Source: Microcyclospora pomicola
Lineage: Eukaryota; Ascomycota; Dothideomycetes; Capnodiales
Direction: 5' to 3'
Length of the DNA stretch: 64,000 bases
Assembly (NCBI GenBank): GCA_002786065.1
Contig: NHNY01000003.1
Span: 496,001 to 560,000 of the forward strand
The translations under genes and the position numbers were made by a program. Of this stretch, positions 10,003 through 21,873 are shown in pieces; the first letter of the stretch is position 1; every line of letters begins with the position of its first letter. The notes under the pieces were generated by a model, which did not search any database, was not told the origin of the DNA, and was given only the letters and a program-made list of their open reading frames with translations.

Positions 10003-12643
10003 GGTGAGGGTCGAAAGTGTGGTCAAGACACGGAAGTCTGAGCGTGCAGGTGAGGGTGCAGCACTCAGCAGCAGCCAGTGACAGCGACGGGCAGACAGAC
10101 CGCACACGCGACAAGTTCCTCGTTGCAGTCCAGCGTGGGATGGGTAGATTTTTCCTCTGGACGCTTTGGACGCTCAAAAAATGGACGAATGAACGAATTG
10201 AAGCAATCCACGCATGCAACGTCGCACAGATCTGCAGGTGCGCAATGTCCGCTGCAAGGTTGGAAGTCAGATCCGCCGATGGGGGGACTGCTTCCGAAGT
10301 CAGATTCGCAGGATCTGGATGGCGATCTGAGATCTTGACCTGACGCGGAGTGTGGACAAGTATGGTCCAGGAGTGTTATACTGCAGACGATGAGGGGCGG
10401 CCAACAATATGGACGCCCAGCGTCCGGCCGGCCAGTAGTGAGAGGGTGAAGTGGACGTGCTGTGCGAACCTGGTGTAAAGGGCGAAAGGCGACCGTTGTA
10501 TTATGCGTAGAACGTGGGGGGAGGCCGCGTTGTGTGTGTGGTGGGAGAAGGAAGCAATCCAAGGAAAAGATGAACCTAAAAGGTCCGGACGGCGGTGGTC
10601 AGGTAGTAATATCACAATCGGTGCGAGAGAGGCAGCATCAGGTGTGATGACTCTTGGCTGCCTGCGCCCTGCACCCGACCAGTCGTTGGCCTTGATTCAT
10701 GATGATTGTCGCGGACGATGGTGTTGTCAGCTGGGCGAGGCAGCCGGGCTGAGGCAGCGAAATCGAGATATTCGCATTCGTAGCGTGGGCGGAGGCTGGG
10801 CGTGGAGGATGACTGATGCTGTGACTGCATCCAACAATCATCATAGGCCATAAGGTAGTCATGCAGAGATGATTGGACGCACCCTACCCAATGTTCGCAG
10901 CATCCAGAAGCCATCGTTGACGTTTGCATCTGAGACATGATCCCCATGAGGTACTATTGAATCTGACTTTCCACAGTGCCACTACAGCAGGCCGTCAGAA
11001 GACGCATGAATCATCCCAATCAGCAACATCCTCCCTCCACGTCAAGGCCTATATAACACAGTAGACTTACAACGAGGACCTCTCAGGTAAGATCACAGCT
11101 GCCAGACATGGAAAGCAACCTCACATCACCCAACACGAGCGACACGACAGAGCATTGTGATTGCTGATGAACCGACCATCTCCCCGTCCCACCCACGCCG
11201 CGAACCATAACCTACAGTGAAGTACGTACATAACCCGTCCAGCACCCGCTTTTGCCTGCTGCAAGATTCAGGTACCAAACCCTCTCCAGCCAACACCCGC
11301 GCCCCTCGTATGGAGCGACCCCAATAGTAATCACCGCCCACTGTCCAAGGCTGACGCCGCCGCATGCGGAAATTCTACGATTCGCCGCCGCGGCCGGGGC
11401 GTGGGGATGAAGCATCGGGCGTGCATCATGCAGGAAAATGATTATTGTATGATGCAGGAAGCTAGAGGTCGATGCTGATGCAGTTCGAGGAACGTCGTCA
11501 TCGTCGCGTTGGAGTAGACCTGAAATACTATGGGAGGTGTGATGATTAATGAGACTGGAGTTCAGACAGACGGGAGCTGAAGTCCATGACTTCCTTTCCA
11601 GTGTTACAATGCTGACGGGACAGATTCGCGAGGCCGCTGGAGGTCACGGTGGTCTCTCCACCATTCCCTCCGTAGACCAAAACCACAGAACGGCATAAAA
11701 TACAACCTGAGTGAGATACATGAAGTGAAACTTCATACATGACCACCAATCCTCACCTCAGATCGCCCCGTCCGTCTCCTGGACCATGGTAGAGCTACAG
11801 CACGTGTACTGTATCGGCTTCGTCTCTGGCTGTCCATCCTGCTTCTGTAAGGTATGTATTGAAGTATCTGTGCTGACCCCCACGCACGGCACATCGGACC
11901 CGACCGCCCTTCGCCCGCCGTAAGATGCCGTCGTTTACAGTTGGATCTATGAAAATCACCAGTAGTGTCAACATCTTTTAGGTTCATATTGCCTTATATT
12001 CAACATGATGTACATATACATGTAGCGAGGGCGGTATACATCAGACGGGGTGGGTGTCTTGAAATCGATCTCCTCACGCAATACAGTAATACGAGAATGG
12101 TGGGCATACCTCGAGGTATAGCTCTACTACTTGTCTCGTACATGCTACGTACGGGTGGCTGTAGCTGGAGCTCCAGCAGAGGGCACATGACCACTTGTCT
12201 GGTGGGCAAGTTGCGACATGATGATCCATCTCGCTTGCACGAGCACACGTAATGTAGCTCCCATACAGGTACTGAGCTGTATACACATGTACATAAGCTA
12301 CATATCAGATATTGCGACATGTGGTCACGCTCCGGATCATCTGCGCCAATCAAGCCATGGGGTAAATACACTGCTGTACATGCAGCATCACATGGGGGAT
12401 ATCCGAAGCGAGCAAACGATCCGACGCATACGGACGTGTGGTGAGTGGTTCGGTCTTGTGGGACAGGACAATTGCGAATGTCGCTAAGCTTTGGTGTCAC
12501 GCGTTCAGTCCAAATCCACAACCGCTGCGGGAATGGAGAATATGATGGCTGGGATGTGCTTCCAAGATGGTGGGATGTGGCCACAGTGTGACTCTGAGCA
12601 CTGCCTTTGTGTCGCTTCACGACTGACCTTCCTGTCGTAGTGA
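10003..12643. other. 2.6-kb gene-free stretch
   Basis: No supported gene was found. The left part is the upstream region of the acidic hypothetical gene. Many short frames overlap on both strands without consistent coding features. The right part contains the 3' flank of the AlkB-like gene. Confidence 0.45.
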
Positions 12644-15600
12644 TCATGATACCGCCGGCCGTCCGTAGATCTCGCCCAGCTCGTCGCCTTCGTAGCCGTC
12701 CTCATCGGAGCCCACCACATATGTAGGCATTTCGTCCGGCCGCAGATGCTCTGGAGTCACGGTACGGCAGGTCAGAGCGAAGCGTAAATGGTCTTCGGCA
12801 ACGACTTTATGCTCGAAGTACTTCTGGATCTCGTGACCGTGCATGAGAATAATGTCCCCGTGATTGAGCGGGACCACGATGCTGTCCTCGGCTTTTTTGC
12901 TTCGTTTCTCATACAGGCCCAGCTCTTTTGGTAGCGTCTTGAGGCGTCGTGTGTATTCTTTCACGTCCGTCTGCTGGAGTGGCTGGAGCTCTTGCCATGC
13001 CGTCAGGCGCTTTTGGTACACGGCGTCACCGCCCAAGCCATGTGCGAGAGGGCGATCGGTGGTAAGAATGCCTTGCTTGGAGCAGCCGACGAAATGCTTC
13101 ATCTTCATGCGCAACTGCATGGTCGACTTGCCGCCTAAGGAAAGCGTTCCGATCGTGGGCCCGAGACCTGTCTCTCCATCATCGTGGTACTCAAGCTTCT
13201 GTCCTTCCATATACGCAAATATGAGCTGCTCGTTGAACCCAACATCATCATTCTGGCCATGACCTTCACGGCCGAGGAAAGTCCGCGCTGCCCAGTTGAG
13301 CACAGAGCGGCAGCGTCTTACCGGCCATGGGGCTTCGTCGAAAGACATGCTGGCGCCATTCGCGATGAACTTATAGGGCATGCCGTAGTTCATTGAGAAT
13401 GCTCCCATCATGTCGCCGTCTTCGAGCTCCGATTTCTTGGGCCTTTCATCCTCACCGTCTGCATCCTCAATATTATCCAGCTCCCCATCCTTGGATGTGC
13501 TGGGCTCGTTCTTCGACGATTTGGTGATTGGTACGTGCGAAGCTTTGGCTGTCCGGAATACTCGACGCTCAAGACCTAAGTCCTCGGACTGGAGTGCAAC
13601 GAGCATTTCATCAGGGCCTCTACTCTGCTGATTGATTCTTCTATTGGCTGCAGCATGGATGATCTTGCCGTCCACCCCGTCGATGGTCCACGTGGTCACC
13701 TTGTACCCGAACAAGGTAGTCGATTCGACGCTCACTCCAGCGCCATGTTTACCCCTAGAGAGCGTCGGACCATCACCAAGATTGTCCCACGGCGTATGGA
13801 GTGCTGCAGGCATGATGACTCGGTGCTCAGGAAAGTACCTCCAGGCGCATTGGGGGTTCTCGCATATCCATCCTGTGAAAAGACGTCGGGAGTTACACCG
13901 TCCGCATTCTGGACAGCAGATACCCCGAGTGTTGATCTTTGTGAGATTATCTCCCAAGATCTTCCCAATATCATGAATACCTTGCTTCACGCTTGCTGGC
14001 TCCATCTCGTTCGACCATGGTTTTCGCTCTAAAAGCCAAGCCGGATTGAAAAGGAGGGAACCCCCAGGAGCGGTATAACTGCCATCCACAAACCAGAACT
14101 TCGCACAGTCCTCGTTGAGGCAGATCCAGCCAATGAGATAAATCTGAGGATACTTCTCGCCGCACGTATCGCAAATGTGATGTTTGAGCTGCCCAGCAAC
14201 GGCGAAATCAAGGGGCGGTACATCTTGCAGAGCGAACCAGGGTTTGGCACTATTCGCCACGCCACTCCCAAGTCTTTCAAATCGATACATGAGCGTTGTC
14301 CACATCTTGCTACCCTTTCCCAAAGTCTTCTCAGCCCAAACAGCTGTCGGCTTGTACCATCCTAGCACGCAATATTTGTGTGGCAACTGTGTCGGACAGT
14401 CAATGTTGCGGTCTCCCGCGATGATGATCAGTGGGTTCCGATAATCACGGTCGTTCAAAACAGCTTGCACCTGGGAATCTCTGATGCTTTGATCTTTGCC
14501 CTGCCGCATCTGACCGGTGTTGTCAGACTCCATAGCACCACCCGCCCTCGCAACAATGACATCTTGATCCATGTAGGCTCGTGCGTGAGTCACTGCATCA
14601 AACATGAAACTATATACATGCCGGTCTTTGGTATGACAGCCTCCTTGTGGTTTCTTGAAATATGGGACTGTCTCGGTAAGGGCTTGGCGGCTTTCTGCCC
14701 AAACTAACGGCATCCCAGATGGCAATGGTTTTGCTTCAATTGCCTGCTTTCGACACATTGCAAGTGCTAGTTGCTCGAGTTCTGGAGGTACCATCGTCAC
14801 TGGGGCGATGCCCTCTGTTGAGGTTTCATCTTCAGGCTGGTGACCTGCCACGCTGTCCTGAGACCCGGGAGGAGTCAAAAGGCCAAGCGAAAGAACCTGC
14901 TGATCGGGAGTTTGGCGCTCTTCCGTTTGTCGGCGGACCTTCAGCGAGGCTTTGGGAGTGCGATTAATCTGAGCAGACTTCGCTTGGCTCGGCTGGCTCT
15001 TCACGGGTTTTGGCGGTGAAGTCTCGGGAGGGATGTGAGCTGGACTCAACTTTGCTGGTGCTGGGCGTTTCTTCTTCAGTATTTTGTTAGGCTCGGGTCG
15101 CAGATCCGACTCTGCTGCTTTGGTCATCCGCCCTTTGCGTCCACTTTCGCTCACCTTGGGTAATTGTGGTAGAGTTACCATGAGTCTTGGAGGCTCTCTG
15201 ACTTCGTTTCTGACAGTCTGCTGTGTTTTCCGGCGAACTTTGAGACTTGGTGAAGCTAGCTTTATGTTGTCTATCACCGCACTCTCGGGCTCTAGAATCG
15301 AAGTCTCATGGTCTCGAGCTGTAGTATCTTCGACCGGTAATGCCTGGGGCCGATTTACAACGTCGAGGAGTGCGTCCAGTTCGTCTTCGGAGAGGGCACT
15401 CGATAAGTCGTCGTCTTCCTCACCTAGAACAACGGGAGTAGGCTTTACTGGAGGTATAGCGTCTGCCGCTGGACTCGCCATAGCTTTCGATGTCACAGAC
15501 TTCGAGTCGGGCGTGCCCAGACTCGAATACTGCATGTCGTTCTGAGCTCCTGAGCTTCGTGAGATCGGGACTCGGACTCTCGTGCTTCGTCTGACCCACA

Positions 15601-16486
15601 TTGCTGGCCTATCGTTTGATTGTCTCTGATTTGGTTGCTCAGAGCCTTCTAAAAGCCTTTCGAGCTCACTTCTCATGCGTTTCCCTTCCCTGCCAGAAGT
15701 GATCCCACTGGCAGGTGCTTCTTTGCGCTTTGAGCTTCCCTGTGCTGCTAATGGTCCTCGCCGTGGCTTGACCACTATTTCGTCATCTGAACTGATGTTG
15801 TTCGTCGGGAGCATGTGTCCCTCGTCTTGGCTTCGACAGATCTCCTCCAGCATTTCTGCAAGCACATCTCTTGCAGCTTGTGCCTGCTCCGTCGATGTTG
15901 CCTCTAGGCTCGAAATAACTGCTTCCAGCACTTCTGCAAGCACACTTTCGACAGCTTTTTCCTGCTCTGCACGTGTCACCTCTTGACTTGAAGTCACGGC
16001 ATCCAACAGGTCTGTAAGCGCAGCCTCGGCCGCTTGTTCTTGCTCCATCTTTGCCGTCCTTGCCACGGCCATCCGGGAGCAAGGACAGTTTGTCATTGGG
16101 GCACGGAGATCCTCCCCTATGTTACAATTTGGAAAGTATGCTGTCTCATGGGGTCTTGCGTCTTTCGTTATGGATGCGCCATTAAGAAGAGTGATGGAAG
16201 TGTCGGCGTTGTTCAGTTGTAGAATATCCTCATTCGTACCCACTCCGTCCATCGACGTGATCTCAATTGTATCTGATCTCGAGAGGTCCGTATCGCTCAC
16301 CAACTCTCCGTCACTAAGTGCATCGTGTGGCGTGCTCGTGGGTTCACTCGTAGCATTGACCATCAAGGGAGGAGACTTGTCGTCATCACGTTTGGCTGGA
16401 GGGTCCATCCTTGTTTCATGCTCCGGGTGAGATGCAACTGTGCTGTCTTCTGCCATCTGCGTTGAGTTGTCAAGTCCAGAACTCAT
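12644..16486 (-). CDS. large AlkB-type 2-oxoglutarate/Fe(II) dioxygenase with two zinc-binding modules
   Basis: A single exon encodes 1280 residues, several times the length of a minimal AlkB. The C-terminal domain (about 1040-1260) carries the AlkB signature: H1101-x-D1103 in YHDDGETGLGPTIGTLSLGG, a distal His at 1226 in FEHKVV, and the R1235-x5-R1241 motif in HLRFALTCRTV. These should bind Fe(II) and 2-oxoglutarate, consistent with oxidative demethylation of nucleic acid or protein; the substrate is unknown. Two related cysteine modules lie at 772-794 (CDTC, then GWICLNEDC) and 857-880 (CCPEC, then GWICENPQC), probably zinc-binding. A conserved-looking region near 620-760 precedes them. The N-terminal 600 residues are Ser/Glu/Pro-rich and disordered, with a 26-residue repeat in three copies at 148-225. 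Basic stretches suggest nuclear location. It resembles large fungal proteins annotated as Fe2OG dioxygenase-domain proteins. Confidence 0.85.
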   Translation of the reverse strand: MSSGLDNSTQMAEDSTVASHPEHETRMDPPAKRDDDKSPPLMVNATSEPTSTPHDALSDGELVSDTDLSRSDTIEITSMDGVGTNEDILQLNNADTSITLLNGASITKDARPHETAYFPNCNIGEDLRAPMTNCPCSRMAVARTAKMEQEQAAEAALTDLLDAVTSSQEVTRAEQEKAVESVLAEVLEAVISSLEATSTEQAQAARDVLAEMLEEICRSQDEGHMLPTNNISSDDEIVVKPRRGPLAAQGSSKRKEAPASGITSGREGKRMRSELERLLEGSEQPNQRQSNDRPAMWVRRSTRVRVPISRSSGAQNDMQYSSLGTPDSKSVTSKAMASPAADAIPPVKPTPVVLGEEDDDLSSALSEDELDALLDVVNRPQALPVEDTTARDHETSILEPESAVIDNIKLASPSLKVRRKTQQTVRNEVREPPRLMVTLPQLPKVSESGRKGRMTKAAESDLRPEPNKILKKKRPAPAKLSPAHIPPETSPPKPVKSQPSQAKSAQINRTPKASLKVRRQTEERQTPDQQVLSLGLLTPPGSQDSVAGHQPEDETSTEGIAPVTMVPPELEQLALAMCRKQAIEAKPLPSGMPLVWAESRQALTETVPYFKKPQGGCHTKDRHVYSFMFDAVTHARAYMDQDVIVARAGGAMESDNTGQMRQGKDQSIRDSQVQAVLNDRDYRNPLIIIAGDRNIDCPTQLPHKYCVLGWYKPTAVWAEKTLGKGSKMWTTLMYRFERLGSGVANSAKPWFALQDVPPLDFAVAGQLKHHICDTCGEKYPQIYLIGWICLNEDCAKFWFVDGSYTAPGGSLLFNPAWLLERKPWSNEMEPASVKQGIHDIGKILGDNLTKINTRGICCPECGRCNSRRLFTGWICENPQCAWRYFPEHRVIMPAALHTPWDNLGDGPTLSRGKHGAGVSVESTTLFGYKVTTWTIDGVDGKIIHAAANRRINQQSRGPDEMLVALQSEDLGLERRVFRTAKASHVPITKSSKNEPSTSKDGELDNIEDADGEDERPKKSELEDGDMMGAFSMNYGMPYKFIANGASMSFDEAPWPVRRCRSVLNWAARTFLGREGHGQNDDVGFNEQLIFAYMEGQKLEYHDDGETGLGPTIGTLSLGGKSTMQLRMKMKHFVGCSKQGILTTDRPLAHGLGGDAVYQKRLTAWQELQPLQQTDVKEYTRRLKTLPKELGLYEKRSKKAEDSIVVPLNHGDIILMHGHEIQKYFEHKVVAEDHLRFALTCRTVTPEHLRPDEMPTYVVGSDEDGYEGDELGEIYGRPAVS
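15812..16045 (-). repeat. three tandem 78-bp coding repeats (26 residues each)
   Basis: Within the AlkB-like protein, residues 148-173, 174-199 and 200-225 are three successive units starting EQEQAAEAALTDLLDAV, EQEKAVESVLAEVLEAV and EQAQAARDVLAEMLEEI. The units are exactly in register, probably helical, and diverged enough to be old. Confidence 0.9.
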
Positions 16487-17815
16487 TCGGAAATGATACC
16501 AGTGTTGCAGTCAAGGTATGGTGATCATATCTCCACTCTCAAAGGGTATGATCGTAGATCAGGTCACAGTGTCTGGTGGGCTCGGATGTGACCAAACATA
16601 CAAGACGGTTTTGACTGTGCTTGTGAGTATGAAGACGAAAGCTGCAGTGGGACGCAGGGTGTAGCTCGTGATTAAAGCCCGTTCAATCCGCACAATTGAA
16701 GCCAGAGTGAAGTGCATGGAGTCAGCCTTTACGTCGTCGAGTCTCAACTATGGATCCCAGTGCCATTGTTGTCAATAAATTTGATGAGTTTAGCTTATTG
16801 ATGAACATTCAGTTCGCAGGTGGCTGGGGTGGGCGGTCAACGACGATGCTGCCAAATTGACCTCTACGGCAGGAAGCTTCCAGTGAGTGTGCGGACGGCG
16901 CAAGTCGCAAGGTTCGTTCACATTGGGATGTACCTACCTACCTCACCTCTAGCTGACCTTCTCGTGTATCGACAGGACTGTGCCTTAGTTCTTATTAGAA
17001 AGTTACCGAGCTGACGGGCTCCCCACTCAGCGTTGTTCGAAAGCCCACTGAACCATTCGTGGGAAATCGAAGCCCGTGGTGGACGGCTGACTCGAACCTA
17101 CCGAGCTCGTGCATGGGGTTATATTAGATACATGGGCACATTACAGGATTGTACCGACTGCGAGACAAGGGCACCAAGAATGGCGATTGGAGGTAAATGC
17201 ATCATTTGCTACACAATGTATGTCTTGTACATTATCCACGAATACCACATGTACGCAGCCGACATGGAACACGCGTTGCACCTCACCAACTCCGTGGCGA
17301 GTCACGCTGAGCCCTGCTGTCGCTGCGCAAGGTTGCTCGCAGACTGGTTCATGATCATGAATATGCGTGATCTTGAGTAGTAGGGCAGGCTCAACTTAAG
17401 CCCTGCTGTACAATGCTCCACCAAATGCTGCAAACTCCCGACCACCATGCATGTATCCGAGGATCGCACCAGGGTTTGTGTTGTTACAGCTCTGCAAATT
17501 ACAAGTGAAATGTGTCGATGCCCCTTTGGAAGGCAATGATTGCTATAGCGCTTGAGCAACGCGAAGCCTTGTTGTCCAACTACACGAACGACATCTCGGC
17601 CACTCCTTGACTTTTGCTGGCGTTGCAGTCCATCTGTCAGCAATACGAAGCGTTGCCTGCAGTGGCATGCTCGCGATAACGTGGAATCTGCAATAGCATC
17701 GCACATCATCTGACAGCGGTGAAGTCAATAATCACATGGGGAAGAAGTACCGACAGATTGCGGACTGGAGCAGTCGTTACCACCTTTATTCATCGCGCTT
17801 TTAGGCAGCTGACGA
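16487..17815. other. 1.3-kb intergenic region
   Basis: It lies between the 5' end of the AlkB-like gene and the 3' end of the zinc-finger gene. A plus-strand frame of 115 codons at 17033-17380 has no family resemblance and is not accepted. A T-loop-like motif near 17090 was checked as a tRNA and rejected. Confidence 0.45.
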
Positions 17816-20800
17816 TCAGGAGCCCAGATGGACGATTCTGGATTCATCACCGAGGAATTTGCGTCGGTACTCACAGATATGAGCAGCGATCACGTTGACA
17901 TCGCTCCCCATCTTGCTCAAACGAAGCTGCTTGATTAGCGTGCCGAGTCCTTCTTTCCATCTTTTATTTTCCTCGTCATTCTCGACTGGAGGTCGTGCCA
18001 TGCCAAGAGACATAAGCACTTCGTTGTCTGCGGAATCAGTATGCAGTGTCAGCTTTCCAGACGTAAGGTGTATATGTGCGAGTACAGCAACAGGATTAAG
18101 TCACAAGACTTTCATCTGCTCGCTGTGAGGCCACTACGCACCATTGAGAGTGGCAGCATTGAAATGCTGCCATTGACAGCTCGGATCGTCGCACTCTTCG
18201 CCGACGCTTTCACGAGGGCAAAATGCTAGATCTGGGTCGATTTTGTTACTATACATCAGTGATTTATAGCCGCCTGGAACGACCTTAAGGAAGTCGGGGT
18301 GGTATCGGAAGTCTTTGAAACCAGCCAAGTGACTGACATAGGGCTTGAAGTATGTCTTCGGGTCCTGTCGCAAGTCAGTATTTTTCGCCAATCGCTGATG
18401 TAGTATCGCACCTGTTTGAGTGCCGTGGCTGTTTCGGATAGCGGCGGTCGAAGTTCGGGTGCAAGATCTGCTTCTGTGGGTATTGACGAGTCTGAAATAT
18501 GTGCAAAGCTAGCTGATGAGGGTGAGGCGGCATGCGGATCGGGGGGCAAGTTTGCTGGCTGATAATCGTCTTCATCAACATCCGACGAGCTTCGAGAAGA
18601 GGCAAGTGACGACGCGTCGGAGTCTTCAGTCGAAGCAACTTCAACATCTTTCGTGACGTCAATCAACCTATCTTGGCGCTCAGAATGCGTGCTATCCGAG
18701 AGGCGATGGATGACGTTCTCGCCCATACCTTCATCTATAAGGTTTGAGGGAGGTATCGTGGTGGAATCATGATCGAGCTTCGCAGCAGAGCTCGAGCCCC
18801 GAGACGAACTAGCGTTGGACTCTGCATCTTCAGCAGCCATGTCTACCGAGCTCTGATGTGGAAGATCATCACCGCTTTCTTCTTCTGGATTGGAAGTTTT
18901 GAGTGATGTCTCGTCAAAGGGCGAACAGTTCTCACTGAGGTTGTTACTTTTCTCCATGAAACGTTCAGCACCGAGTGTGATCTCAGGGCTGTCATTTGCT
19001 GTAGGAGATATGACAACGCGTTCATCTGTTGCGTAAAAGTCTTCGGAGCTCGATGAGTCTTCGGGCGATGCTTCCTCTTGAGCAGCGTCAAATCGATTGT
19101 TGAAAAGTGGCTGTGGATGAGACAACGCAGGCGGGTTCGTGTATTGCTGTTCAGAAGCGATCTCCGACAACTTCGACGGGTATGCTTGCTTGTTGCCGGC
19201 CGCCGCTGATGGCGTCGACGCCTTGCTTTCATGGACTGTAGAGGCAGCTACATTCCGAGACACAACGACGTCGCTAGACAAAGAATGAGCCAGAACATCG
19301 TCGCCTTTGCCAGTCAGCTGGCCTGTACCAACCGGCGTCGATCGGGAGCTTTTCGCCAATTCAATCGCCGCGATCTTGTCCTTCAGCTTTTGTACATTCG
19401 CTTCAATCTGACTAAGGTGACCATTCTCCACCTCCGACATTGCCGACACCTGACGGTCTCCATCTTCGGCTTCGTCGTCGTCGTCGTCATCACTAGCGTG
19501 AATGATGAATTGCTCGGTACTGCTATTGTGACGACTACCTCCAAATGGTCTTCTAGAAGATCCGGGTGGCATCTCGAAGTCTACACCAGCCGCGCGCTTT
19601 GCTCCGACAAGCGCATCCTGAGTTTCGGACGGAAGCTCCATCGAGGAACCCACAGTCGCGCTAGAAATTGAACTTGCAGGTCTCGTTAGTTGGGACGGCA
19701 CGAGGTCTTTGGCTGGAATGGCTCTTGGGGAAGCCGAAGTTGGTATGCTAAGTCCCGGCAGACCAGGAAGTCGACCTGCTTGTAAGCCCGGTAAGCCTCG
19801 GAACGGCGCGTGCAATGATACGGGGTTGGTTGTAGCAGTCTGCAGCGGTACAGTGGGCTGATGTTGAGTAGGTACGATCGCGATTGACCCAGGAGTTGCG
19901 GTTTCTGGAGTGTCACTCACGAATGAAGTCGTAGCTGTACCTACCTCACGATCGATGAATCGAGACGGGACCGACGACACTACGGCACCTCCGTTTGTGG
20001 TAGTGCTGGCCGCGATAGAGCCGCTCGAGGCGTCTTGTGCGCTCTTCAACTTTGCAGCCTGCTTTGCCTTCAAAGCTTCGAGCCGTTCTTTGAGAAGGAG
20101 GCGCTTAGCAGCAGCGGTAGCTTCATCGATCTTCGGAACAGACTTCTTGCTTGATGGACCTGCTTGCGCAGGTGTGCTTGTTTTGGGGTGCGCTGACGCT
20201 ACTGCTAGATGACTTGATGGTCCAGTGCGTGCGGGAAGTGTGGAAGAGGTTGCGGGGACCTTTGCACGCGCCTTGTCTCTGGCCGCAGCTAGTCGCTTGA
20301 GATACTCTGTGCGATCGGAGGGCGCAGGTGCCTTGGCCGAAACTGGGCGTTTCGTCAAGGACGTCTTACGAGCCCCCATATTGGGTGCCGCCTGAACAGT
20401 ATCAATCTGCTCCGCAAGAATTGATAGCCCAAGTTGTTGATAAATACGGCGCAAAGGCCTCATATCGCCAAGCTCCTTTGCAAGGTCTGCAAACGTGTAC
20501 CCAGCTTTGTGCAGCTCGTGTATGAAATCGCTTGACTGAATCTCAGAGGTGGATCTGCTAAGGTCTGAGAAGACTGTGTCCGACAAAATATCCTTTTGCC
20601 CGTTCAATTCGTGTGCCTTGATGCCACCTTCGTTTCTTGGCGTTCCGCTGGGGGCATGGAGACCAGACACAGGTTTAAGCAAGGTGGAAGAAGTGCCAGG
20701 TTGTTCTCCATCAGCATCTTCGACTTCCCCATCTTCCTTATCCATATTCACATCTTCGTCATCTTGCCCGTACATCGGGTAGTCATATCTTGATTCCTCT

Positions 20801-21198
20801 GGCACATACCCCTTTTCCCCCGACGCTGATGTTGCATAAGGAACCTGAACGTTTGGAAAGCCCTGTGCAGATGCAGCGACATGCACGGGTGATGTCTGCG
20901 AAGGAGGCGGAGGTGGAGGCGGCATCGGGATAGCGCCCATCTGAATTGCTTGTAGGACTTGCGCGACAAGTGCCGGAGGGAATTGTGTCAGGTCAATGCC
21001 TGCTGTCTGCGCAACAGCCATTTGAGGCGCTGAAACCCCGGCTACTTGTCCGTTCTCGTTCCCTGGCAGTCTACCATTCCCGGTCGTGCCTATATGATGA
21101 GGATCTTGGTCATTGTGCTGGCCTTGCGACTGCGCGCCGCCGGACGAAGCAAAGAACGGAAATCTTTGCGACATAGTTGTAATATCTTGGTGATTCAT
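17816..21198 (-). CDS. Red1/ZFC3H1-like C3H1 zinc-finger protein
   Basis: Three exons (21198-18412, 18364-18142, 18027-17816) encode 1073 residues. The introns are 47 and 114 bp; the first has a CTGAC branch site. Near the C-terminus the segment LAFCPRESVGEECDDPSCQW followed by QHF forms C-x8-C-x4-C-x3-H, the putative zinc-finger signature of the zf-C3H1 family. In fission yeast Red1 and human ZFC3H1 this family bridges the Mtl1/MTR4 helicase and nuclear RNA elimination. That role is inferred here from the motif and layout. The rest is low complexity: a Pro-rich patch (IPMPPPPPPPSQTSP), a Lys/Ala helix rich in ERLEALKAKQAAKLK, acidic runs, a short coiled coil (QIEANVQKLKDKIAAIELAK) and long Ser-rich stretches. 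ATG 21174 (MSQRFPFFAS), eight codons in, is an equally good start. The gene is divergent from myosin. Confidence 0.82.
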
Positions 21199-21873
21199 GT
21201 ACTTTGACGCATCTTCCCACTAATCATGATCGCGTCCTGTTGATGATATTGCTGTACTTGCACTGTGTCTCAAGCTTTGGGAGCTGTGAGACGCCCTAGA
21301 CACGATATCGAACGCGTGTTCTCGAGGTCTTATACTAAAATCAACGTGCGCCAGTGAGGTTCGACGGTGAGAGTCTCGTAGCGTGATTGTATGCGGAGTG
21401 ATCCACCTGTAGCTCGTCTGTAGACTTAGCAATTGTTGTAACTCGATGCTCAACCAACGACCGTTATCGAGAGCTGCACAGGGGATTATTGAGTTATGGG
21501 AAATTTGAAGCTTTCGGCGACATCACGATGAAGCCGTACAGCGGGATGAGCCGCGCCACGGACGGGATCTGAGCACGGACCAACACAGCTGCTGCTGCCC
21601 GCTTGACGATCAAAACAAACTGCCCGAAATGGGTTGTCTGATTTATAGCTGTCTGTATGTCGTGTTCGTCTTATTCAACGACAACGTACGACTCTCCTTC
21701 ACCATCTCACTCTATGCGAGAGGAGCCGCTTGGAATACGACTTATAATTGGAACTAGAAGTTCGTCTGGTGCCCAAGCAGAATCAGACCTTATGGAGCGC
21801 TGATGTTTGGTGCAAGTGCGCGTCAACAAGCTTCACGCGTTCATACACAAATTTATGCTGGAAGGACTTAGTT
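21199..21873. promoter_or_regulatory. divergent intergenic region between zinc-finger gene and myosin
   Basis: About 675 bp separate the two start codons and must hold both promoters. The myosin frame is open upstream to 21748, but that part (MELEVRLVPKQNQTLW) does not look like a myosin N-terminus and is taken as 5' leader. No clear TATA element was identified. Confidence 0.5.

Noticed and set aside
17085-17115. T-loop-like motif (GGTTCGAGTC on the minus strand) suggesting a tRNA
   Set aside because: The flanking five-base arms do not pair and no acceptor or anticodon stem could be built around it.
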